Part shown: positions 56,317-64,000 of the stretch, piece by piece
How positions within the stretch are numbered: position 1 is the first letter of the stretch
How the letters are laid out: each line of letters begins with the position of its first letter
Source of the DNA: Aplysia californica
Taxonomy: Eukaryota > Mollusca > Gastropoda > Aplysiida > Aplysiidae
NCBI RefSeq assembly: GCF_000002075.1
Contig: NW_004797287.1
Location: 419,656 to 483,655, forward strand
DNA length: 64,000 nt
Direction: 5' to 3'
Made by a program: the position numbers and the translations under genes
Notes under the pieces: generated by a model
The model's database searches: none
What the model was told of the DNA's origin: nothing
The model's input: only the letters and a program-made list of their open reading frames with translations

Positions 56317-57390
56317 CCCAACTCTCCCAGATGATTCACATTTCAGATAAGAGTAATTTTCTTTCTGCCTCCCCCGTGGGGTGCAGAGGAGGACAGGAAA
56401 CTCAACAAAAGCAACCTTACCACTAAAATCAGGAATACGGATGTATCTATAAAATAAAGCATTATGTCATTATCAATAGAGTGGTCTCCGTCTAAGAGCA
56501 CTCCGCATAAGAACCTGGTTTACTGCGAACAATTTTTTTCTCTCCATGACTTGCACATCTAAGAGCCTATTTTAAAATAGAAATCTGCCTGCAAACCTGA
56601 CTACGGCTTTTCTCAGCTGATTTGTTTGGGTAAAGGAAAAGAGGTTGGCCTTGACTAGCAGTAGCAGTCAATAAAATCTACACATTTCATGCATACTTAC
56701 AGAGAACACTTTTGGAATGCACGTGACCTTTGCCTTGCGGGTTACTAATTGCTATGTGGTTTTTGAATAGCAAGAGAAATTACTGCTATCATGTGAACGA
56801 AGCGTCCAAGAGTGTTAGATATGAAAGCTGGCACAGCTCATTCATGGTCATTTGTTTTCACTAAACGTCATTGCCACTCCGGCTGTTTCATATTTTCAAT
56901 ACAGTTTAAAATCATAGTGACAATGTGGTATAGTAAAAATTCACTGTAGCGTCAGGCTACTCGACCGACCAGACGCTAGCCACTCTATATCGGGCAAGTA
57001 GCCTGGCGCTAGTCACCCGACATCGGGTGAGTAGCCTGATCCTGATGCTAGCCTGACGCTAGCCACCTGACATCGGGCAAGAAGCCTGGCGCTAGTCACC
57101 CGACATCGGGCGAGTAGCACCGGCCAAAAGAATACCAAGTGGGCTAACGAAAGAACATGATTTTAGACACATTTCATTTTTAACAAACTTAAACAATGAA
57201 CAAAAAGTTTTCACTCACACATAACGAGTCTGTCAATGTGTTCCAGTTGGATTCTTCCGCCAGAGCCAGACCTGACCTGCTCTGATATAGAGGTGGCTAC
57301 ATCCTGCATGTTGGCAGACATTTGGTCACCAGCCCACAGTAACAAGACTGTGGAGCCAGGAGTCAGAGTGATCCCATCCAAGCTTGACAT
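48418..57390 (-). CDS. CIAPIN1: Anamorsin (CIAPIN1/Dre2), cytosolic Fe-S cluster assembly factor
   Basis: Six exons on the minus strand: 57219-57390, 55817-56040, 55293-55452, 52072-52209, 50975-51093 and 48418-48531. They join in frame with GT-AG borders to give 308 codons, close to the 312 of human anamorsin. Residues 1 to about 130 form the methyltransferase-like domain ([11 protein letters not shown], then [18 protein letters not shown]). [11 protein letters not shown] leads into the linker, which holds the acidic [20 protein letters not shown] motif. Cys 234, 244, 247 and 249 form the CX9CX2CXC site, and Cys 269, 272, 280 and 283 form the twin CX2C site, so all eight cluster ligands are present. 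The protein takes electrons from the diflavin reductase NDOR1 for cytosolic Fe-S assembly. The start ATG aligns with the human start; a 5' UTR exon further upstream is possible. Confidence 0.96.
50105..50215. repeat. (TAGATC)n palindromic microsatellite
   Basis: About a dozen TAGATC/TAAATC units in CIAPIN1 intron 5. The same hexamer is scattered at 32890, 43590, 54090, 54680, 58710 and 62550. Confidence 0.9.
50578..50766. repeat. GC-rich island bounded by CCGACAAT / ATTGTCGG
   Basis: A CpG-rich patch in CIAPIN1 intron 5 begins CCGACAATTATGTCAG and ends CAGACGATTGTCGG, with internal CCGACGTCGG and GCCGAC words. A 62-codon open frame (50588-50776, plus) and an opposing one are open but match nothing I know. 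Confidence 0.45.
51413..51646 (-). mobile_element. MITE family M, diverged partial copy 4
   Basis: AGATGATATCAATAACTCC, AAAACTGACGAACGCCTGATT and TTCTACAGC parallel 47669-47720. The other end is unclear. Confidence 0.45.
52245..52520 (+). mobile_element. LINE C-terminal fragment in CIAPIN1 intron 3
   Basis: The plus strand reads [28 protein letters not shown] and [11 protein letters not shown]. HILQxC followed by LRQKYWP is the Cys/His knuckle end of a Jockey-type LINE ORF, related in plan to 7985-8320 but a different family. It sits 36 bases upstream of CIAPIN1 exon 4 in that gene's direction. Confidence 0.7.
52920..53400. repeat. Diverged dispersed repeat, related to 6690-7560
   Basis: GC-rich left part (CCGGCCGGCGCCGCACCGAC), then GAAAACTTTGACG, a T-run, CAAAAATATATAACGAG and AAAGCCCG, in the order seen at 7095-7170. 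Confidence 0.4.
53590..53990 (-). pseudogene. hAT-type transposase fragment (BED-like repeat domain)
   Basis: The minus strand reads [18 protein letters not shown] in one frame, then [18 protein letters not shown] and a Ser/Lys-rich stretch in the next. SHGGRxDIxRH and AExLFTxFLVEHNxxxS are conserved near the N-terminus of a family of hAT transposases with zinc-finger heads. At least one frameshift separates the two parts and the catalytic core is absent. Confidence 0.6.
54148..54930. repeat. Dispersed repeat shared with 58980-59400
   Basis: Starts AGTTACCCTACTTGTGTGA and ends with GACTTCCATGGACACTTTTT and GTGTTATGTACGATC. The same blocks occur in order at 59010-59040 and 59330-59390. The middle differs. 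Confidence 0.5.
56261..56314. repeat. C homopolymer and (TC)n microsatellite
   Basis: A C run followed by about 18 TC units in CIAPIN1 intron 1. Confidence 0.95.
56948..57119. repeat. Palindromic minisatellite in CIAPIN1 intron 1
   Basis: Units of about 33 bases contain AGCCTGGCGCTAGTCACC and the self-complementary CCCGACATCGGG, repeated four to five times with partial variants. Confidence 0.85.
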
Positions 57391-57786
57391 CCTTTACATG
57401 TGATTTGAAAATTCTGATGAAAAAAAAATCAATTGGTATGACATTATTGTACACAAACAACATGAGCAGCTTCTGCTTGCCGCCATAGCCATCTGTTTGC
57501 ATGAAACGTACTCTCAGACAGGGAAAAGCAGAATGAATATCACAATCGCCACAGGCAAAAATGAACTTAAGGACGTTATCGGAATTGGTTTTCAACTATT
57601 CGAGAACTTTTTTTGTATTTTCGCTGGTCTTTTCCGAGGCAATTAACAGAGTTCCTCAAATTTCCTTTAATTGCTAACGCTGATCCAACCATTTCCGTAA
57701 GAACAATATTTTTTCGACAAAAATCCGACTTATCCAACCTAAACAACAATTTCCAACCAGTTTCATACTTCTCTGGACACCCGGAT
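57391..57786. promoter_or_regulatory. CIAPIN1 upstream region
   Basis: Upstream of the ATG on the minus strand lies an AT-rich stretch, then at about 57480-57500 the minus strand reads CAGATGGCTATGGCGGCAAG. This resembles the ATGGCGGC elements found at many housekeeping starts. No TATA box was recognised. The transcription start cannot be fixed from sequence alone. Confidence 0.3.
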
Positions 57787-58380
57787 GTCAAGTTGGTAGC
57801 TCTAGATGTTCATCCAATGAAATTAGAACAAATTGACCCACTTAGAAATGAGGAGCTTGAAAGGCTAGTCAGGAAACAAGACTTCCATTTTCGTATACAA
57901 AATCTTTCAAATGGGCTTGATTTTGTATGAAATAATACCTGATAAAAATAGCTTATTTGATAGTTTTGAATACCGTTGTGCAGGTAAAAAGAAAAATTTC
58001 AGAGCACAACATTCGGAAATTGTTTATTATTCCCTTTCGAAACCCAGATTATTTGTAACAACAAGAGCGTCTAAAAAGGTTATTCGATAGGGCGCAACTA
58101 TTCGTAAAGTCGTATATAAATCAGCTTATGACAGGGGGTTATTCATGTGTTCGAACATTTTATAAAGAGAAAACTATAAAAGATAGAGTGTTATTTTCAT
58201 CATCGATTAACACACTCCCACGGTATTCACAGCGAAAACACGTTTCCAGTCCGGCTCGCTGTACACCAACAATATACGCTGAATGACCCTGGCATTCGGC
58301 CAGGAATGTCAGACCTAATTTACTAATAGGTTGCTGAGAAGATTCGCATCTCGGCAGAGGATGCAGGACAAGAGTTAACA
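57787..58380 (+). repeat. ~600-base repeat, copy 1 of 2
   Basis: Collinear with 61780-62440: AAGTTGGTAGCTCTAGATGT, AGGAAACAAGACTTCCATTT, CCCACGGTATTCAC and GATTCGCATCTCGGCA all recur in order. The first 140 bases are open in the same frame in both copies. Confidence 0.8.
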
Positions 58381-59524
58381 ACTCTGATTTTAGTCTTAAA
58401 CTTTTCTTACAGGGCTGGATTGAAACTTGGTGGACCCAATGTGTTTACATGTATTAATGCTCACTGGTCATAATAACAGTGGATGGGGGGGGGGGGGGGG
58501 TTCAGGAGGCCCCCTGGCAACAATAACCATAAAAAACACCACATAAAAAAGTAAAACATTAACATAAGAGCGGACCATTGCCCGGCGAGGCTAAAAAGTA
58601 GGCACTCCTGTACACTTGCGGTCCCGTTATTTCTAGGACTAAATCACACAAACAAAGACTACTGGATATCGATACTGATTGAAATATTCGGCATCGATGT
58701 TTTAACAGTAGATCTAGCCTACAAAATGAGCAATTAAAATTTTACTAGTATTTAACAAGGCAAGGGGGGATTCAGGGGGGTTGACCATAATTTGATGTTT
58801 TGCAATCAGGTTTGATTGGCTATCTCTCCATAGGCCTATCGGCACGCGCATTAAAAAGTAATAGTTTAGAACCAGTGCAAGTAATCGTTGGTGGGGTCAA
58901 AGCAAAGAGTCTACATAACAAGAGGGTCCACTCCTCTCTTTGAGCCAATTAAAAAAGTGTCCTCAAAACTCGGTGGCGCCCTCTTCGCAAATGCGCACCC
59001 TTTGCGAACAGAGTTACCCTACTTGTGTTAAAAAAATCAAAGTGAAACTAACAAGTTTTTGAATAAATAAGAATTCAAATTTTTGGAAGAACACTTTTTA
59101 AAAATGGCTACGCTGACAAAAAACCTCTTCCGGAGAAAGGGGTGACTGTTTTCTTCGTTTAATTTGACTTCAGAAAGAAAGGTGAGAGGTCATTAAAATT
59201 TTAAAAAACTAAAACTCCGCTCTGAACGAACCCGAACAGCTGATGAACAGATGTCTATCTGCACATGCAAGGAGGTGCTATTCCTTTCTTCTTCTGGAGA
59301 AATCTGCAGCGCCATCTGAAGCAAAGAGCGGACTTCCAGCGGACACTTTTTTGGTGGAGTGGACCATCTTGTTATGTACTATCCCTAAACGGGACCGCAA
59401 TTGTACAGGAGTGCCCAAAAGTAGTTCCGACTTTGCTCAGTAGAGGTGTGCGAGTAACGAGTCCAGACTCGAGTACTCAAGTTTATATATGCGGCGAGTC
59501 CAGACTTGAGTCACAAGTAAATTA

Positions 59525-60307
59525 CAGTCAAACCTGCCCTGACGGCCAACTCTATAAGACGGCCACTTTCCATTTCCCCCCTTGCGTTTTTTCTACATAA
59601 TTTAACTGTGTAAAACGGGCACCTGTCCAATGCGTCCGCGGCCACCATAATTTAACACACAACCCCTATCACACTAAGCAATAACACCTGTCTTAGAAGG
59701 CCACCTTAGTGACTCCATTACGTTTTGTCATAAGTTGTGCACTGGCCCCTGGCGTTGTGGGCGAGCCGTCATAATTCAATCACCAGTCGTTGTTGTTAGG
59801 TAGTCCCTCCAACCGATCATGTTGCGTAGGCCCCTCCCACTGTTGATCAATAGCTACTCATTTTCAGCTGCTGATGAGGTAAGCGTGTGATCCCTCATAA
59901 CCCATAAGCCCCACCCAGAACTCATACACAAATCGTAAGTGAGACGAGAGGTCACTGTTTACCCAGTCCGTAACAAAGTAACAAAAGACGTCAACATGAA
60001 CTTGTGACAGAAGTGTCGCTCGTTCTCCGAGTAGTGGCGACCCATGTGTTTGTTTTACCATGGCATTCGGTCTTCCTTATCCGATATATTTAGTTTTATT
60101 GTCACCCTTGTGCAAAATCAGCAACAACAAAATATTACAAACAAAATACAAACCAACAACAACAACAATGTGGCTACTTTCGATTGGGACCGCAGATGGG
60201 AACGGTTTGTTATCTTCATTTTGATCAGTCCTGCCTAAGACGACCACCTGTCTCATACGCCACTTTTCTCCTTGACAATGGGTGGCCGTTTTACACAGGT
60301 TTGACTG
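59525..60307 (+). mobile_element. Tc1/pogo-like element (family F, long copy) nested in the hAT
   Basis: CAGTCAAACCTGCCCTGACG at the left and ACACAGGTTTGACTG at the right, with TA on both sides. Its ends match the three short copies at 5215, 11101 and 24449; about 600 bases in the middle are unique to this copy and have no recognisable transposase. Confidence 0.8.
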
Positions 60308-60454
60308 TATTCGAGTAAGGACTCGAGTCCGTAGAAAAAAAAAAGAAGAAAAAGAGAGAAATTTGGTTTTTAAAAAAGTTAAAAATTGATAAAAGAGAAA
60401 TTCTAATAAGCAATTTTTAAAAATTGAAGGGAAAAAACCCAACAAAACCAAACC

Positions 60455-60966
60455 NNNNNNNNNNNNNNNNNNNNNNNNNNNNNNNNNNNNNNNNNNNNNN
60501 NNNNNNNNNNNNNNNNNNNNNNNNNNNNNNNNNNNNNNNNNNNNNNNNNNNNNNNNNNNNNNNNNNNNNNNNNNNNNNNNNNNNNNNNNNNNNNNNNNNN
60601 NNNNNNNNNNNNNNNNNNNNNNNNNNNNNNNNNNNNNNNNNNNNNNNNNNNNNNNNNNNNNNNNNNNNNNNNNNNNNNNNNNNNNNNNNNNNNNNNNNNN
60701 NNNNNNNNNNNNNNNNNNNNNNNNNNNNNNNNNNNNNNNNNNNNNNNNNNNNNNNNNNNNNNNNNNNNNNNNNNNNNNNNNNNNNNNNNNNNNNNNNNNN
60801 NNNNNNNNNNNNNNNNNNNNNNNNNNNNNNNNNNNNNNNNNNNNNNNNNNNNNNNNNNNNNNNNNNNNNNNNNNNNNNNNNNNNNNNNNNNNNNNNNNNN
60901 NNNNNNNNNNNNNNNNNNNNNNNNNNNNNNNNNNNNNNNNNNNNNNNNNNNNNNNNNNNNNNNNNN
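60455..60966. other. Assembly gap of 512 N
   Basis: Unknown bases, followed by an (AG)n tract to about 60991, so the gap probably spans a simple repeat. Long open frames across it are artefacts. Confidence 1.
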
Positions 60967-61779
60967 AGAGAGAGAGAGAGAGAGAGAGAGAGGAGTAGCC
61001 TAGATCTTGCGAGAACTTCCGGGCAAAACCAAATTTTAATGCCAACCGGCGTCGTTCGACTCGATTCGAAAAGTGAAATAGCTGTAGCATTTTTGTAGAC
61101 CACCAAATTAGTTTACTTTTGTGCTATAATATATTTTTTTGCTGTGGGTTAGTACGTATTCAAAAATTAGGAAAAACAGGTCTTGTTCAACAGCGGGTGA
61201 GAAAAGCCAACGCTGGCAAGCCTCAACCGGAGTGAGAGGTCGATCGTATTTTTATTCTCACCCTGGGTGAGAATAACCACTTCTTATTAAGATAAAATAA
61301 ATTAAAATACGATATAAACAGCATGCAGATGTTTAGAATTGCCACATAAGCCTACTCAAGCGCCCTCCTAGGAAGGCACTGTATTTTCTGTGCGATATTC
61401 AACCAAACTTTTTTTTGTATTCCACTAAAATCCCCTTTCGGAATACTATTACTATTGTAAACTCCAGTAATTACTCGAGTCTAGAGCAGAAACTCGAGTC
61501 CGGACTCGAGTCTTAACCCTTGTCCTGCAGGAGCCGGGTTTATGTCGCCTGATAAGCCTATTTCGGCACCTCGCCTACGTTCTGGTCCCGAATCAGTGTA
61601 GCCCCTGGCTCAGCGTAAGCGCATCCTCTTACGTGAAATTCGGGTCCCTAGTCGGATCCGCATTCACGCAGGTCAAGTGTGTGAGCGTCAGTCTGCTTGA
61701 GTTTGTGTGCATTTGCGGCCTTCTTCTAGAACCGCCACAGTTGGTTTGTAATCGAGGCATACGTCTCATTCAAAACACG

Positions 61780-62440
61780 CCAAGTTGGTAGCTCTAGATG
61801 TTCGTCCAATGAAATTATAGAAGAAATTGATCCACTTAGACATGAGGAGCTCAAAAGGATAGTCAGGAAACAAGACTTCCATTTTTTTATACAAAATCTT
61901 TCAAATGAGCTTGACTTTTATGTATGAAAAGATACTACCTGATAAAAAATAAGCTTGTTTGATAGTTTTGAATACCATACCATTGTGCAGGTACAAAGAA
62001 CAATTTGAGTGCAAAACATTCGGAAATCAACCTATAGATATTATCCCCTTTCGAACCTCAGGTCATTCATAACAACAAGAGCGTCCAGAAAGGTTATTCG
62101 AAAGGGCATATATATAAACTTATAGGCATTGAAACATCTCACCACCACAGTGCGCATAAAATAGTGAAACCTGCCATAACTACTCGTAATGTCTTATCAG
62201 CATGTGAGAGGGGGTTATTCATAAGTTTGTAACACTTTAAAAATAGAAAGCTATAGAACCTAGAATCTAGATAGAAGAGCGTTATTTTCATAATTGATTT
62301 ACACACTCCCACGGTATTCACGGCAAAAACGCGCACGCTGTACACCAATATTACACACTGAGTGACCCTGGCGGCCTGCCCGACGTAATCGGTTGATGAT
62401 AAGATTCGCATCTCGGCACAGACGCAGGACAAAGTTAATA
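61780..62440 (+). repeat. ~600-base repeat, copy 2 of 2, at the right end of the hAT
   Basis: Collinear with 57787-58380. Here it runs to within 25 bases of the hAT right terminus, so it may be the right-hand part of the hAT itself, with copy 1 a truncated relative. Confidence 0.75.
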
Positions 62441-63394
62441 TTCTGGACTCGCACACACCTCTATATTGCTCAGTGTAGGGTAGGGTTCACCAAAGTTCAA
62501 TCTAACCCTTTAGGACCTTTAAAGCGAGAAGAATCTGTGTTTACGTGACAGCTAGATCTAGATTGTAGATCTAATATCTAGATCTAGAATCTTGTCAGCT
62601 GCTAGAATCTAGCAGCAGTACTACGACTGAATGAATTACAATTGCATGTCATGAAGCATGAGTAAGCAAAACAAAAACAATTGAGAACTGAACAACTTAT
62701 TCAAGAACAAGACGTCGGTGGTTATCAAACAGATATATACATACAATACAATAAAATTAAGTGATGCCAGGGTTTCTAAATAAATAACTTATCATCGTTG
62801 ATCAAAATTGCTGCTCCGTTCTTTCTTACCTCTTTCCTCTGATAAGTCAGGATTTCGATGGGGGTATCTAGAAGACTAGAAGACTTGAACAGGAAGTTTA
62901 CGTCTTTCGCTTTTGACCTTCAACCTACGCTCTGAACTTCCTTCGCAGCTTTCGCTGCTCTTTGATGTATTATTTATAATCAATTAAAATTCAGGGTGTT
63001 CCAAAAGAATAACTGTGCTTCAATGATATGGAAAAGGGGACAATTCGAGAAAATAAAAAGAAACAACAGTACGAGATAGTTATGACACAATATAAATGTG
63101 TTATCAATTTTATTCAAATTTGCCTCGAGACCAGACGATTAATAATCAGACTATAGACACATAAATTCATCGGGTGTGATTAGTCATGAACATGTACTTA
63201 TTTCGATAATGATGATATCATTAGTGTACCGTACTCAGGACTACAGCTGTTTTACTTGTTCATCAGTTTGAAATTGAGTCACACTGTTCAAAAGAATCAC
63301 AAAAGAGTTTGCATTACGTGTTATGTATGTGCCATCAGCGTAACGCATTATAGCATTTTAACTCGGATATCTTTTTGAAGACTGAAAAAACCCC

Positions 63395-63405
63395 CAACAA
63401 CAACA

Positions 63406-63461
<56 letters not shown>
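63395..63461. repeat. (CAA)n microsatellite
   Basis: About 20 CAA/AAC triplets. Confidence 0.95.
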
Positions 63462-63674
63462 GTCCAGAAAAAGATAGGCTACTAAAATAAACTCCATACA
63501 TCAGGCATTAAATTTCTTCTACCCCCTGAAAGCCTTCAAATGGATTTCATAAAAAAAAAATATTATTCATCTGTTTAGCGCAGCTCAGCTTTACAATCAG
63601 GTCTGAAAAAATCGTGGTTTCAGAGTGCATAGGAAGAAAAAATGATCTTTTCCCTCGAAACTTGATTCTAAGAA

Positions 63675-63706
<32 letters not shown>

Positions 63707-63734
63707 TATTATAAGCCTGATATATTCATCATCA

Positions 63735-64000
63735 TCATCAAATGCCTTTCACCCCTGGCAGGGTATAGGCTACATACAAGCTCCTTCCATTTATCTCTGT
63801 CCTGAACCATCCTTCCAAGCTCGTTCCAAGTGAGCTTCGTTTCTTTCATGTCCCTTTCCACGCACCTCCTCCATGTTTCCCGTGGCCTACCCCTGTCTCG
63901 TGCTCCTTGTGGGTTCCACTGCCGTGACTGTCTTGTGATGTTTCCGCTGGGATTTCTTAATTAAGGTGTGTCCCATCCATCGCCACTTTCTTAGTCCTAT
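63735..64000 (-). mobile_element. RTE-clade LINE 3' end, reversed, cut by the window edge
   Basis: The minus strand reads RKWRWMGHTLIKKSQR, then a STRQGQATGNMEEVRGKGH stretch in place of the usual RGRPxxTWRRxxE, then TWNELG-type and DRDKWKEL-type sequence, ending in TGATGATGA. This is the usual C-terminus and short repeat tail of RTE elements. Frame changes are evident within the 260 bases. Confidence 0.75.

Larger units (their letters stand above)
59441..62465. mobile_element. hAT-like DNA transposon, interrupted by a nested element and a gap
   Basis: The left end TAGAGGTGTGCGAGT mirrors the right end ACTCGCACACACCTCTATA. TTGCTCAG occurs on both sides (59433-59440 and 62466-62473), an 8-base duplication as hAT elements make. 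Subterminal ACTCGAGTCC words recur at 59465, 60315 and 61480-61520. A Tigger-like element (59525-60307) is inserted in it, and bases 60455-60966 are unknown. No transposase is visible in the known part. Confidence 0.75.

Noticed and set aside
56416-56446. Minus-strand mini-exon (RYIRIPDFS) between CIAPIN1 exons 1 and 2
   Set aside because: Including it breaks the phase. Direct joining of 57219 to 56040 gives [13 protein letters not shown], matching known anamorsins.
56485-56560. GTGGTCTCCGTCTAAGAGC, resembling a Tigger-type left end
   Set aside because: No matching right end was found nearby.
60077-61106. Long open frames spanning the unknown bases
   Set aside because: They are open only because the gap contains no stop codons.

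Overview
The window is animal nuclear DNA, most likely from a mollusc and probably a gastropod. Its two genes have many small GT-AG exons. The introns are packed with tRNA-like SINEs, LINE fragments of CR1/L2, RTE and I/Nimb type, and many short DNA transposons. Runs of the palindrome AGATCT and long C homopolymers recur throughout. The taxon is inferred from repeat style and protein similarity; no marker names a species. I saw no bacterial genes, CRISPR array, retroviral or Polinton-like element, or true tRNA or rRNA gene.

Layout. (1) 1-1661: microsatellite and repeat-rich DNA, probably an intron of the first gene. (2) 1662-40454, plus strand: the 3' part, about 1,800 codons in 31 exons plus one likely micro-exon, of a large protein related to plant NO VEIN. 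It opens inside a sacsin/HSP90-like (GHKL) ATPase domain, runs through a long middle region and a Gly/Glu/Arg-rich linker, and ends in a NOV_C (DUF3883) domain. The start codon lies upstream of the window. (3) 40455-48417: 3' untranslated and intergenic DNA filled with Tigger/pogo-like and other inverted-repeat elements, some next to or inside each other. (4) 48418-57390, minus strand: a complete six-exon CIAPIN1 (anamorsin/Dre2) gene of 308 codons, converging on the first gene. (5) 57391-64000: upstream DNA with a nested hAT/Tigger composite, a 512-base assembly gap, a duplicated segment of about 600 bases, and an RTE LINE end.

The two genes are neighbours but not an evident pathway. CIAPIN1 supplies electrons for cytosolic iron-sulfur cluster assembly. 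The NO VEIN-like protein combines an ATPase fold with a nuclease-like fold and has no well established role in animals.

Points most worth following: the ATPase plus nuclease-like architecture of the large gene; five exons whose 3' splice sites lie just downstream of the A-rich tail of the same SINE family; two splice acceptors built on long C runs; filled and apparently empty sites of one MITE family; and the nested hAT/Tigger composite with an exact 8-base target duplication.
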